Assembly: GCA_021014325.1 (NCBI GenBank)
Contig: CM037464.1
Location: forward strand, 5,177,127-5,241,126
DNA length: 64,000 nucleotides
Reading direction: 5' to 3'
DNA from: Plazaster borealis
Taxonomy: Eukaryota; Echinodermata; Asteroidea; Forcipulatida; Labidiasteridae
The number at the start of each line of letters is the position of its first letter. Positions within the stretch are counted from its first letter, which is position 1. Below the pieces are notes generated by a model that saw only the letters and a program-made list of their open reading frames with translations, made no database searches and was not told where the DNA came from. Positions 19,426 through 30,926 of the stretch are shown here, piece by piece. The position numbers were made by a program, and so were the translations under genes.

Positions 19426-19827
19426 AGTGCCCGGAGCCTGAGCAGGGGTTTGAAAAAAGACCCCTAGGGTGCGCTCTGCATGGCGGTCGTATAACCAATA
19501 ACTGTTTCGGTCGAGACACTTACGTCCAAACGCTTGATTGAGATTTACATTTTACCCTGTGCTTGGCTTAAAACTGCAAAATCTGCAATACTAAAGCCAC
19601 GGTTTTCAGTTACTCTCATATGATTCTGTATAATTTTAACCTCTCCGTTAACTAAATAATTTCTTTAAATATATTGACTAATTATTGACTAATTGCCATA
19701 GTAATTAGTCAAAGATACGTGTCTCTTCGTGAAACCAAAAAAAAAAAAAAATGAATTGATGGCCAGTGATAAACCAATGGCAAGTTCAACCAAAACAGTT
19801 ATTGGTTATACGACAGCCAAACGGTCT

Positions 19828-19950
19828 GGGCCCAAATTCATGGCTCTGCTTACCGCGGAATTCTGCGCTTACGGAGCCCTTGTAGCACACAATATTCTAC
19901 GATACGTAAGCGCAGAATTCCGCGGTAAGCAGAGCCATGAAATTGGGCCC
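19828..19950. repeat. Near-perfect 123-bp palindrome
   Basis: GGGCCCAAATTCATGGCTCT to AGAGCCATGAAATTGGGCCC, arms continuing through GCTTACCGCGGAATTCTGCG. A diverged relative is at about 23985-24135. Confidence 0.9.
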
Positions 19951-20039
19951 TACAGAACAACAGTTGAATGTTTGGTTTTGAAATCAAGTGGTCGGTGATA
20001 CTAAGAGTTAAACAAAAAACCCCACTTCAAGAGTAAAAG

Positions 20040-20400
20040 AAGGAAGTAGGTACAAACAAATAAATACCATCGCCAGCTTCGGCGTTAGATAAAGTCAAAG
20101 TGGGTCTACTGGATAAACAGTTCAAAGTGAAACAAATTTTAATATACTTTGACCCATTTCGCGTTCTTCGAATAATGTGCTTATTTTCTCCTCCTCTCCA
20201 TAAACAAATCTACATTGAAAGTTTGGTTTACTTCGCTCTAATCCTGAAATACCTGATGTATTGTTTGGCGAGCTACCCCAACATAGTCCATTTTTCATTG
20301 ACCTTCCATTTTCAGGCTTACCTCCTTGTAAAAGGGAATCTCGTAACCAAAATTAATTGGGGAAAACCCGTTTCACATCCACTCGTGTTTCTTTTCTTGT
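20040..20400. repeat. Dispersed repeat, uninterrupted copy
   Basis: This matches 583-640 plus 931-1190 around the SINE at 640-930 (TTGAAAGTTTGGTTTACTT, ATGTATTGTTTGG, ATTGGGGAAAACCC). It shows what that locus looked like before SINE insertion. Confidence 0.65.
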
Positions 20401-20702
20401 TCTCCCCATATTTCAATCGATGTAACATTGATAGGCTTTAGACCGAATCACTTTACAAAGTGAAAGACCTCGTGCATTCCTTGGCATTCCATGGCAGGCA
20501 AGATGCGCCACTGTTCTTTGTTAATATTGTTCTTTTGTAATTTTAACATGAACCCAAGCTTTTTTAAGATAACAGCTGATGAAATTTGGACACGTGGGCA
20601 CATATATTCGTGGTTGCATTTTATGCATTATAGTGAATGTTACAGGGTACATGTAAGTGGAAGTTTTTTACAAGTCCATTGTTCACCTTCTTTTGGAGTT
20701 TT

Positions 20703-21190
20703 CTTAAAGAGGAAGGGAAATGTCAGATTTAATTTTGTGATGTACTCATTTTCCAATAGATAGAGTCCTCATGTGAGTGGGGAAAAAATTACAAGTCTCT
20801 AACCTCACGTTAAAATGGTGTAAATTGCCATTGTATTCAATACCCTTCCAGTGCAAAATGTTGTCAACATCAAAAATTATCTGATGACATCATTCTGAGA
20901 AAAATAGGTCTGTACATTTTTGTACGGGGATGTTTTTGGTTCATTCCTGACTTTTTCAGAGCGAACTTGAAACATGACGTCATTGGATTTCAACAACTAA
21001 TAGGTCTTTACTTTCCAAGGAGGATTTTTTTCGTCGGTCAAAAAGTCAAATTCAAGGCCGTTTTGATTGAATATCATCAAAAGTGATGAGGTTAGAGACT
21101 TGTTATTTTTCCCCAACCACATGAGGACTCTATCTATTGGAAAATGAGTACATCACAAAATTGAATCTGACATTTCCCTTCCTCTTTAAG
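20703..21190. mobile_element. TIR element, 488 bp
   Basis: CTTAAAGAGGAAGGGAAATG at the left is exactly inverted at the right end. The arms continue for over 100 bp (TGATGTACTCATTTTCCAAT, ATAGATAGAGTCCTCATGTG, GTCTCTAACCTCA). The interior is non-coding. Confidence 0.85.
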
Positions 21191-21419
21191 CTAGTGTAGT
21201 ACTGTTTTTCGATACCTCTATACTATTACAATTTTATCCACTTCATTTGTAAGCAAAACCTAGTAATTTTAGAGATAGGGTATTGGTCTTATTGAATCAA
21301 TGTGTTATACAGAACATACAAAATGACAGCTAAAAAAAGTAATAATGTATGTAATAATTGAATCTGGGATAAAACAATTATTTATATATAAGAAGTTTTA
21401 TACACTCATACAAATGTGC

Positions 21420-21870
21420 GAGGTGTAGACTTATAGTGGTTTCCGGAGCCCATTCTAGTGTAGCTAACATTATCTACACCTGTGCCCAATTTTATAGAGC
21501 TGCTTAAGCAGAAACTATTGCTTAATCATTTGTCTGCTTAGCAAAAATAAGCAGGGCACCAGTCACATAAATTGCACAAGTGTGACATGGTATTTTGGCT
21601 GGTAACCTTAGGGGCAGTGTATACTTATAGTGGTTTCCGGAGCCCATTCTAGTGTAGCTAACATTATCTACACCAGCGCCAAGTTTCATAGAGCTGCTTA
21701 AGCAGAAACTGTTGCTTAAACATTTTTCTGCTTAGAAAAAATAAGCAGGACACCAGTCACAGATTGCACATGTGTGACATTGTATTCTGGCTGGTAACCT
21801 CATTCTGCTAAGCGTATTTTGGTTGTGCTTAGCTACTTTTTATGCTTAAGCAGCTCTATGAAATTTGGCC
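21420..21870 (+). repeat. Tandem duplication carrying two fold-back MITE copies
   Basis: TTATAGTGGTTTCCGGAGCC and TGTAGCTAACATTATCTAC occur at 21430 and 21620, each followed by the TAGAGCTGCTTAAGCAGAAA fold-back. The first fold-back is truncated at the joint and the second is complete to 21870. The duplication unit is about 190 bp. Confidence 0.8.
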
Positions 21871-21894
21871 AAGCTATTGGACCCAGGAAACGGA

Positions 21895-22060
21895 GTGTAC
21901 AGCGCTGCCAACATTTGCATCTTGCAATCAGGGAGATTTTGTACATCAATCAGGGAGAAATTTAGAATTACACTCAACATAATAGACGGAAAGGTTTCCA
22001 TAACCAGCAAGTTTTAAAATGTGTTCAACAAAACATGGAAAGATTGGTTTAGCTTCCTCT
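21895..22060 (+). repeat. AATCAGGGAGA-family repeat, fragment
   Basis: TGCCAACATTTGCATCTTGC then AATCAGGGAGATTTTGTACA, as in fuller copies at 42774, 46868 and 63610. Confidence 0.65.
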
Positions 22061-22929
22061 TATAGCACACATCCGTATTAGAGTAAAACAACAAACATAA
22101 GATTGTTTGGAGCAATCAGCGTATTTTGTTACAATGTCCAGTGCAATTTACAACATATCGGGACCGTAAGTCTTTTTTTAAATGGCTGCCGAAAAATTTC
22201 TGGACGTCGATTTAAATTATAATGGCTAACGACAACAACTTGCCGACGTTTCCTCTGCGATACGTTCAGTGTCGGCGCGTTTATAAAGTCCTAACATTTT
22301 AGTTTTTGAATTATATACAAATTTGTGAAATTTACATGTAAAATATCCGCTATGGTAACTCATATAATAAGAGACTAAATGCTACAGTAACGGCTGTCTG
22401 TAATGTTAATGCTATAATAACAACATTTCTGTACAAACAAAATTGTGGTTTATTTTTGGTTCATAGATTAAAGCTTGTGCCTGTACTCAACTGTAAAAGC
22501 CAACTGGTAGATTTGTCTATAGTTTATTGTTCAGTTATGAATAGTAACAAAGTGATTACAGGGCAATGATCATGTTTATACATCTGGGATTTCGTTGAAT
22601 AAGGTGAACAAGATTTCACTCGGGAACTTCGACAGTCCAAACATTGCTGTCCTTTCACACGAAGTGCAATATATGTACAATTTGTACAACCATGTTAAAA
22701 TAAAGCAAGGGACCCCTGCTAAATTGCCCTCGAGTGAAAAGAGCTCAAGAATGATGACCCTATATGCAGATCCATCTGATGTTACATATCGGGGGGATTA
22801 ATAAAAGTCGTCACAAACTGGCAGTTTTTCTTATCTAAAGGAAAGGAACACATTTTGAGGCTATTTGAGATTTCAAAGAGTCTTTACGACCGAAACTTCA
22901 CTTGTAAGAGAGACCACACCGGCTCCTTC
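22061..22929. other. Intergenic, nothing recognised
   Basis: No gene or clear repeat boundary, apart from a short retroelement-type motif (AAGAGAGACCACACCGGCTC) at 22905-22925. Confidence 0.4.
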
Positions 22930-23313
22930 AAAAGTATCGTACACGTTTGGTAATTAGTCAAAACAAATAAGTAACATAAAAACTTACTTGGTAACAAGCA
23001 ACGGAGAGCTGTTGATAGTATAAAACATTGTAGGAAACGACTCCCTCTGAGGTAACGTAGTTTTTGAGAAAGAGGTAATTTCTCACTAAAATAATAAAAA
23101 CTTCTTGCAAGAAGTTTTTATTCTTATCTGAAAGTACACAAATTTGTGTTTTTAGTCTAAACACAAGGGTGTTTTTTCTTTCATAATTTTCTGGCAACTT
23201 CGATGACCAATTGAGCCCAAATTTTCACAGGCTTGTTATTTTTTTGCATATGTTGGGATACACCAAGTGAGGAGACTGGTCTTTGACAATTACAAAACGT
23301 GTTCAGTGCCTTT
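22930..23313 (-). mobile_element. MITE family A, reverse orientation
   Basis: It begins AAAAGTATCGTACACGTTTG and ends AACGTGTTCAGTGCCTTT, with the complete reversed core. Two A-rich insertions (near 23140-23160) distinguish it. Confidence 0.8.
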
Positions 23314-24845
23314 AAGAGACAACATTCCTCCCCAAAAGAGATTTACACATGGTTGTACCCGCAAGTTTACTAGCTTATAGTCACTTCTTGGCCTAAAGAA
23401 TTGGTTTGAATGATACGACTTCAATATATTAAGAAGTATACAACATCTTTATGGGAATTCAAATTTTGAAATAAAACCTCACCCAAAAACAAAAGGACTT
23501 TGCTTCATATATTTACCCATCAACACCCCAACCCCAACAGAGAAATGTGAAGAACCGACGAACGAAGTAACAAAAAACCCCAAACAAACAAGTATAAAAA
23601 AATAAATTAAAAAAAAACGTATTTGAAGGGACCTAGGAAGTACCACATGTTATATTTCTAACAAATTGGGAATTTCCTTGTGGTATCTAGTTCTGGTGTA
23701 AACACAGAAACGAAAGTGGGTTCGAGGCATAACACAACCGCAAACTGCGAAATATAATCCAGTTAATAGATCCGGTAAAGAAACAGAAAGACAAAAGAAA
23801 AAGAAGAACAACAAAAACAAACATTCCAGAGTCCCTCTCCGTGTAAAAAACGTAATTAAACAAACAACAAGTCTAGGCCTACATGGGAAGTTCAGTGGCT
23901 TGGTCCAATGCATTTCCTTCCTACTGATGGTCAAGTAGACAACGGCCCTGACCGGGGAATCCATTCCACTCGCCGACTATTACCACCCGGCTTCCTAGCT
24001 CTGCTTCTCCCGGGGAATTCTGCGCTTACGGTCACCATTCACCCCGCTATATATACTGAGAAATACGCTAAGCGCGGATTTCTCTGTTTCCGTATAAGCG
24101 CCGGTGTTTCGGTGTACAGTAAGCACGAATTGGGCCCCACAACTTGAATGCAGTGCGGAGACCGCTAAGCTGGGGGGGGAGGGGGCGGGGGCCCTCTGAC
24201 ACATATCGGGTTATGGTGTACACATTCTTATCTTCAAGATATTGGGATATAAGTACATGAGAACAAAAAGAGGACCAAATGAAAAAAGGCCTTTAAGTCA
24301 TAACAATAGTTAGTCATGGTTAAAGTTCACAAAAAATTACGTAAGTCCTGCCTGTTTAATGCACTGGTAATTTGTTTGAAAACCTTATAGTAAAATGCCG
24401 GCATTCTCGTTCTGTCGAACCCCCCCCCCGAAATCCACCCAAGTGGAAGTGCACTATAAATATTTAAAAATAAAATTAAAAAACAGGGGAGGGGGGGGAG
24501 AAGAAAAAAGAAGAAAATAAGAAGAAAAGAAATCAGCTGATCAGCTGAAAAGATGCATGTCTGTCTACTGAATTTAATATATCATGATGAAAATCTCTTC
24601 ATCCGGAGAAAAATATATATTGACAATCAATGTCCCCCCCCGACAAATCAGTCAAATTAAATAATAATTATGAGACTTTCACAGTCAGTTGTTCCACACA
24701 TCAAACGACTCTCGTGGTTCATTGAAAAACACCTCACCTCTACCACATATCGGTTATGGTGAACACATTCTTATCTTCAAGATACTGGGATAAGTATTAT
24801 AATGTGAAAAAAATAAAATAAAAACATTTGTAGTTAGTCATGGTT
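23314..24845. other. Intergenic with decayed repeats
   Basis: It holds a retroelement-type fragment at 23320-23400, a diverged palindrome at 23985-24135 (GAATTCTGCGCTTACGG), C and G homopolymer runs at 24160-24190 and 24420, and a local duplication: ATATCGGGTTATGG...ACACATTCTTATCTTCAAGA at 24201 recurs at 24747. No gene was seen. Confidence 0.45.
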
Positions 24846-25934
24846 AACGGCACTGTACACGTTTGGTAATTACTCAAAATATATATTAACATAAAAACTT
24901 ACTTGGTAACGAGCAACAGAGAGCTGTTGATAGTATAAAACAATGCGAGAAACGACTCCCTCTGAAGTAACGTAGATTTTGAGAAAGAAGTAATTTCTCA
25001 CTAAAATAATAGTGGATGAGGATGTTTTTTGTCCGGAAGCTTAAATCATTTAATGTTCGCAATGACATTTTATTTCTTTTTTTATCAAAGTGTTATCCAA
25101 TCCATTATCACCTTCTGCATTTGTGTCTGGTATGGTAATCTTAGAGCCTAAATAGACAGTCACCGACTAGAACGTGTCATTAAAGTGGCTTCCAAAACGA
25201 TTGGCTTGGACATTAAAGATTTACATTGTATTTTTGAATCTGCCATTACCTCTAAGATTCAAGTCATAATGCAAGATTCTACCCATCCACTTCATTCTTC
25301 AGTGGTTGTCAACAAATCGGGAAGAATTCGTCCTCCCCCAACCCGCACTAAGCGTTTCAGAATGTCATTCCTGCCTAATGCTTACCACCTATTCAACTCC
25401 AAATTCACATGATAATCCCCTGCTTTGTTCCTTTTGTTTTTCCTGGTTTGCTGGCATCACTGACCATTTTTGTAGGCCTCCTTTGTTCTTTGTTTTTTAT
25501 TATTGTTCATCTTTGGTGGTTTTCAGGTGGTTTTGTTTTGTCATCCTTTGTATTTTTTGGATGGTTGTAAATATCTATGTCTCTGTGTATTTTGTCCCGT
25601 TTATATTGTTATACTTGTTGTTTCTATTATATTTTTAAAAATATTTGTGATTTTTATCGTTGATGCACACTGGAAGGCACTTTTCATGTTTTTAACGTGA
25701 TGTTTATAATGAATTGAATTGAATTGAAAAAGACTTCTTGCAAAAAGGCTTTTATTCCTATCTGAAAGCACACAGATTTGTACAACAACGGTGTTTTTTC
25801 TTTCATCATTTTCTTGCAACTTCGATGACCAATTGAGCCCAAATTTTCACAGGCTTGTTATTTTATGCATATGTTGGGATACACCAAGTGAGAATACTGG
25901 TCTCTGACAATTACCAAACGTGTTCAGTGCCTTT
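24846..25934 (-). mobile_element. MITE family A split by a LINE insertion
   Basis: The left part (24846-25011) and right part (25730-25934) together make one reversed family A element. The break lies inside the ACTAAAATAATA segment. The intervening 718 bases are foreign. Confidence 0.8.
25012..25729 (+). mobile_element. 5'-truncated LINE with reverse transcriptase tail fragment
   Basis: The stretch at about 25080-25410 encodes the end of a non-LTR retrotransposon protein: LVWYGNLRA, then ERVIKVASKTIGLDI, MQDSTHPLHSSV and FRMSFLPNAYHLFNS. This matches the usual post-polymerase layout (WYGNL, VKxASKxxG, DxxHPL, RxxxSFxPxAxxLLN) of CR1/Rex1-like LINEs. One in-frame stop follows NLRA, so it is dead. 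The 3' end is a (TTGAA)n tail at 25711-25728, as expected for target-primed insertion. Confidence 0.8.
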
Positions 25935-26259
25935 AATGCACTGGTAATTTGCTGTAAAAACCTTATTGTATGTAAAATGCTGGCAGTCTCGTTCTTTTGT
26001 CATAATTATGAGACTTTCACAGTCAGCTGTTATGTATACATCCCACGACTCTCAGGGTGAACTGACAAACAGATCACCAAACTTGTTTAACCCCTGACAC
26101 ATTTCCAGTCGAGAAAACTGTCAACAAGTCAATAACCTGTATTAAAACAAAACTAAACCACACTAAATAGCAGTTGCACTGTGACATCTATCAACTCAGT
26201 TTCTAAACTGAGTTCCTAAACCGAGTCCGCAACGACACGTTGTTACTCAGTACTCCTCT

Positions 26260-26870
26260 TTGCAAGTTTCTACATTTTGCTAGACAGCTGCAATTTGACG
26301 CATCGATAACCTTTATTACACATTTTTGTAAGTAATCAGTTTATTGATCATTGGCATTTGATCAATGACAGTATCGGTATGTAATCGATACAGTTATCTC
26401 CGCTGTTTAATCAATACTCAACCGCCGATCAATACAAGACTCCCCGACACTTAATGAATTATTGACTGATAACTACTGAAAACAGTGATACTTCTTTGTC
26501 AAGCAATGATCAATATATTGATCTATGGTTTTTCCATCAATGACCGTTTAATAATTGATACATTGATCACTTAATTGATCAATGAACCACCTGATCGAAG
26601 ATCATCCAATCCAAAGATCTCAGACACAGCTGTCTTTAATCATTTTGCCCATACAAAACTCCACCTCAAAGATGAAGAAGAAAACAAAATGACCATGGAT
26701 GTGTATATGATTTGAGAAAACACAGTAGCAGACAATACATTGATTATTAGCAAACAATATCAAGATTGATCGATAGATCAATAGTCAGCCAAACTGATCA
26801 ATAAACAATCGATCGAATCCGTCAATTTCTGCTTAAACAGCTGCAAATGATCAATCAGACCAATTGAGAC
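26260..26870. other. ATTGATC/ATCGAT-dense non-coding region
   Basis: By eye about twenty ATTGAT, ATCAAT or ATCGAT hexamers occur in 600 bp (for example ATTGATCATTGG, AATTGATACATTGATC, AGATTGATCGATAGATCAAT). They are not a tandem repeat. It lies 3' of the dystrobrevin stop codon. It could be a cluster of transcription factor sites or a decayed repeat. Confidence 0.45.
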
Positions 26871-27151
26871 TTCCATTAAATTTAAACAAACAGGGAAGTC
26901 CACACTGGCCCTTTGAACTGTTCAAGTCCTTGGCACAATTAATTCAAAGCGAAACAAAAGCAAACAAGTTCAAATGAATGCATGCAATCAGGTGAGTTTT
27001 ATGATCAACTGAAAACCTCGGCATCCTGTGGCAACGGTTACATGAGTCGGCTGCAAGGTAGCAACCCACGGCCTCATAGTAAACAGATAAATGAAAGTGG
27101 TCATATTATTTTGTTGTATGTCTTCAGTTATTTCCATGCGCCCATGTGTTT

Positions 27152-27747
27152 TAAAGGGTCTGTATCGTTTGGTAATTACTCACACAAATTAATGGCAATA
27201 CAAACTTATTTTCTGAAAAGGAGCTCAACACCGACGCCAAATGAAAGCAAGTCACTATCAAAGCGAAAGTTTTTTTGAGAAGTCGAGGATTTTTCAAGAG
27301 GAAAAAAAACACTGACAAGTTACGACGTCAAAATACACTTTCATTATATGTTGACTTTAAAGGGTCTGTATACGTTTGGTAATTACTCATAAAATGATTG
27401 AAAATACTTACTTGATAAGAAGTAGAGCAGCTTCTGATAGTTAAGCATTTTAAGAAACATTTCACTTTGAGGTAATGTGGCTATGGAAAAAGATATCAGA
27501 TTTTATCCAAAACAATTTGAATCTGAGAAGCGTTTCTGTCAGAAACGTTTCTCAGATTGTGTATTCCAATTGCAGATTCTTCTTCCTGCGTGGACATAAC
27601 CGCTCTAGATTTTCGGCAATATCTCATAAACCTACCATCTTTTGAAATGAAACTTTCACAGGTTGGTTTTATGGTATATATCTACAACTCTATAGGATTG
27701 AAACAAACAGTGGGTTCCAATTACCAAACGTACACAATCCCTCTAAG
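27152..27747 (+). mobile_element. Two MITE family B elements head to tail
   Basis: AAAGGGTCTGTATCGTTTGG at 27152 starts a truncated copy. AAAGGGTCTGTATACGTTTG at 27358 starts a complete one ending ACGTACACAATCCCTCTA at 27747, with an internal GAAACGTTTCTCAG hairpin. Family B shares the GTTTGGTAATTACTCA terminus with family A. Confidence 0.75.
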
Positions 27748-27959
27748 ATGGGATCAGGGTTTTTTTTAGCGAGGAAAATTTGCATTTACTGCTTTTCACC
27801 GTCAATTGTTTTGTGCCAGTTTGTTAGTCAATCTACATACCTACCCTTCATCCCTAGATATCTAAAAAAATCCCCCCTGCCATTTCCCCAAAGACATCAC
27901 TACCGCATAATAAAAGATCTATACTAATCAATACATTGGCTAGTTGTGGTTATTATCGA

Positions 27960-28103
27960 TCACCGATTGATCCAGCGACGGGTGTTGTCTTCCCAGAGGG
28001 GGTTCCTGGGCTCGTCCTCATCGGTGCGAATGTAACTCTCCCTCTCGTCATCTGTTGTTGTCCGATTGAAACTTTCATCGTCCGTATGTCGACGGTACAA
28101 CTC
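27960..28103 (-). CDS. DTNA/DTNB: Dystrobrevin, putative last coding exon
   Basis: A strong acceptor (TCTGTCTTCCCATAG|GAG) opens a 48-codon exon ending in TGA at 27960-27962. It encodes ELYRRHTDDESFNRTTTDDE, then RESYIRTDEDEP and a Trp-containing end, NPLWEDNTRRWINR. The TDDES/SYIRTD motifs continue those of the exon at 30927-31071, which ends in phase 0 as required. Vertebrate dystrobrevins instead end in a short QLENELQ-type helix, so the C-terminus is divergent. No exon is seen further 3'. Assignment rests on motif continuity and phase. Confidence 0.65.
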   Translation of the reverse strand, partial: ELYRRHTDDESFNRTTTDDERESYIRTDEDEPRNPLWEDNTRRWINR

Positions 28104-28261
28104 CTATGGGAAGACAGAAATGAAACAGAACCTGATACAGCACTGTTGTGACAGAATCCGGGTTGCCTTTCAGACACTTTCACTTTCACAAAGTCAGTAC
28201 GTGCTGGAGATCTTTGAAGGCAAGAGTCAAACCTGCAATACTTGAAAATGAACTCAGTAGA

Positions 28262-28480
28262 TAAAGGGAGAGCGGACTCAAGCTCTGGAGTTTCTGATCA
28301 GCAGAGTGTGGGTTCGAGTCCCGGTCGTGACACTACTTGTGCCCTTAAGCAACACACTTATCAATTATTGCTTCGTCCTTCGGATCGGACGTAAAGCGTT
28401 AAGCCATAGCTCCCGTGCCTTGTGTAATGCACGTAAAAGAATTAACCCAGTGCACTTATCGTGAATAATTTTGTAATTCA
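28262..28480 (+). repeat. tRNA-derived SINE, 5' part
   Basis: GTTTCTGATCAGCAGAGTGT, GGGTTCGAGTCCCGGTCGTG and CTTCGTCCTTCGGATCGGAC. The A-box end is degraded. Confidence 0.8.
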
Positions 28481-29059
28481 TCAGGGTACAACTTTTTCAC
28501 GAAGCCGCTTACCATAAGTACAAAACTTATTCGTTTACAAAATTCACACGCTTACCGTCTGCATATTTCACAGGTTAGCATGAAAGATTTGCTAGTGTGA
28601 GAGCGTCCTTTGCATGCACAGCTAGAAATGTCATGCTAACCCTTCTTCAAGCAGAGAACAAAGACAGTAATTGCAAAAGGCCTAAGTAAGCAGCTTCATG
28701 AACTTTTGCCCAGTGCTGTTACTGTCACTGACTCTCTAGGGGAGTATGTATTGGAAACCCCCTGTGCACCCCCCAGAACTAACCCACAACAAAGTTTTTG
28801 GGTGCCTTTTAGGGTCCTTGAACACAATTGGGATGTTGACAGTGAAACAAAAAAAGATGCTCTGGAGATATCCAAGTTGGCGGCCAAGATGGCCGTCACA
28901 AATAGTCAAAATTTGAAAAAGTCACATAACAGCCAAATAACAGAATAAAAACACAAATAAAAATGTTAGTTGTATGTTTTTTACCATAACACTTCCATTT
29001 CTGGTATTAATTTTTTGCTATCATGCTTCACATACAAGATGGCAGCCAATAACAATAAT
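28481..29059. other. Dystrobrevin intron, nothing recognised
   Basis: An open frame at 28706-28948 on the plus strand has no recognisable domain. The sequence includes CCAAGATGGCCGTC, a motif common at transposon ends, so it is probably repeat-derived. Confidence 0.4.
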
Positions 29060-29365
29060 AATTTTGGAGGCTGACCATCCTTAATCATAGCTGAGAAGCT
29101 GAACTGCGAAGGACCTGGCTACAACGTCTTCGAGGAGCAGGCATGCGAGGGCGCCTTTGGCAGCCAGCCACATGGACCATGGAGCACAGCAAGAGATCGA
29201 AAGTGCTCAATTCTTCCTGAAGGGAGGAAAACCAAAGGGCCTGGAGAAAAAACCCTTGTGGCTTAGCAGAGAACAATGCACAACTCATACTCACAATATG
29301 GCATTAGTTGGGAATCGAACCAGGGCCACAGTGGTGAGAGGCGAGCGCTTTACACAATAGCCACC
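29060..29365 (-). repeat. tRNA-like SINE, reverse orientation
   Basis: In reverse it reads TGGCCCTGGTTCGATTCCCA (B box) near 29310-29330 after a tRNA-like head. GGAGGAAAAC and the tRNA-like part are shared with 44525-44770. This is a different SINE family from the CTTCGGATGGG type. Confidence 0.6.
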
Positions 29366-29431
29366 CATGTAACTATCTTACTCTTCATCAGAAGAAGGTA
29401 AAAGGAAACTTCAAGTGGGATAGGGGTCTTT

Positions 29432-29809
29432 AAAGGCACTGTACATGTTTGGTACCGGTAATTACTCAAAATATATATTAGCATAAAAACTGACTTGGTA
29501 ACGAGCAACAGAGAGCTGTTGATAGTATTAAACATTGTAGGAAACGACTCCCTCTGAAGTAACGTAGTTTTTGAGAAAGAAGTAATTTCTCACTAAAATA
29601 ATAAAAACTTCTTGCAAGAAGTTTTTATTCCTGTATCTGGAAGCACACAAATTTGTACAACAAGGGTGTTTTTTCTTTCATCATTTTCTTGCAACTTCGA
29701 TGACCAATTGAGCACAAATTTTCGCAGGCTTGTTATTTTATGCATATGTTGGTATACACCAAATGAGAACACTGGTCTTTGACAATTACCAAACGTGTAC
29801 GATGCCTTT
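29432..29809 (-). mobile_element. MITE family A, reverse orientation
   Basis: AAAGGCACTGTACATGTTTG to CGTGTACGATGCCTTT with the complete reversed core. Confidence 0.85.
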
Positions 29810-29898
29810 AATAAAAATAATAATAATATATAGGCACGTTTTAAAGTTGTATCAAACCGCCTTACCCTATTACTACCCCTGTTCAATGGGCCTTGAGC

Positions 29899-30217
29899 AT
29901 TCCTGAAACCATCTCAACTCCTTTGGAGTATGCAGCACCGGCAGCTAAATCGGCGCACAGGTTGCTAATCATGTACATCAACAATCTCTATCCGTGCGCC
30001 AATCTAGCTGCCGGTGCTGCATACTCCACAGGAGTTGAGGTGGTTTAAAGACCTTGAGCCTTCCTGAAACCATCTCAACTTCTTCAGAGTATGCAGCACC
30101 GGCAGCTAAATCGGCGCACAGGTTGCTTATCATGCACATCAACATTCTCTATCTGTGCGCCAATTTAGCTGCCGGTGCTGCATACTCCACAGGACTTTGA
30201 GATGGTTTAAGGAATGT
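29899..30217. repeat. Two tandem 140-bp hairpins
   Basis: Hairpin 1 (29907-30046) and hairpin 2 (30066-30208) each have arms GAGTATGCAGCACCGGCAGC and GCTGCCGGTGCTGCATACTC around TCGGCGCACAGGTTGC and a short loop. The outer flanks are also inverted (CATTCCTGAAACCATCTCAA against TTGAGATGGTTTAAGGAATG). It lies in a dystrobrevin intron. Confidence 0.85.
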
Positions 30218-30235
30218 TTTACATTCAAATGGACA

Positions 30236-30392
30236 GGGGTAGTAACCTCTACCCATACAGGTAGCCATTTGCCTCCGAGTGATGAGAAGCATTGATAGTT
30301 AAAAGTGTCTTGCCCAAGAACACAAGTGTCATGACCGGGATTCAAACCCACACTCTGATGACTCGGCAACCAGTGCTACTTTCGGCAGTCGC
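30236..30392 (-). repeat. SINE fragment, reverse orientation
   Basis: It reads in reverse as GGGTTTGAATCCCGGTCATG, then ACACTTGTGTTCTTGGGCAA and TACCTGTATGGGT, the head of the 7868/50150 SINE family. Confidence 0.7.
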
Positions 30393-30394
30393 AA

Positions 30395-30770
30395 CCAAAG
30401 TCGTGGCCAAGCGGTATAGTTCACCAGACCCAAGCTCTGGTGTTGTCAGCAGCAGAGTGTGGGTTCGAATCCGAGTCATGACACTTGTGCCCTTGAGCAA
30501 GGCACTTAACCATAATTGCTTCGTAAAAATTTGGGAAGGTAGTGCATCCTGCTGTACCAGCCAGGCTCCTAGTGGATGATACCCATGCCTACATCCTAAC
30601 GGACTGTGAAGGGGTTCACCCTGTTTCAGCCCAAGGAGTAAGTGGCAATGTGCCACTGGCGGCAGTTGATTTGGGTCGATAGCCCAAATCAGTTAAGTGT
30701 AGCCCTCACCTTGAAGTGGCTGTCCGACCTTGTGATGTTAGGCGATCTCTCATAAACAAAAATAATAAAA
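30395..30770 (+). repeat. tRNA-derived SINE, full length
   Basis: Same family as 640-930: GTCGTGGCCAAGCGG, GGGTTCGAATCCGAGTCATG, then GATTTGGGTCGATAGCCCAA and an (AATAA)n tail. It is back to back with the reversed fragment at 30236. Confidence 0.85.
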
Positions 30771-30926
30771 ATAAAATAACTGTTTCGATTGACCATTGGT
30801 TTTTATTATCACTGGCCAATGACCAAAACAGTTATTGGTTTCAGCCGTGAAAACGCAGCCCAGAACTCCTGTTTGATACTCTGGACTGCTCGGCCATAAC
30901 GAGCTACTTTAAGACTACTCCCTAAC

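Noticed and set aside
23650..23964. Minus-strand frame of 104 codons.
   Set aside because: No domain, no splice support, and it runs through low-complexity A-rich sequence.
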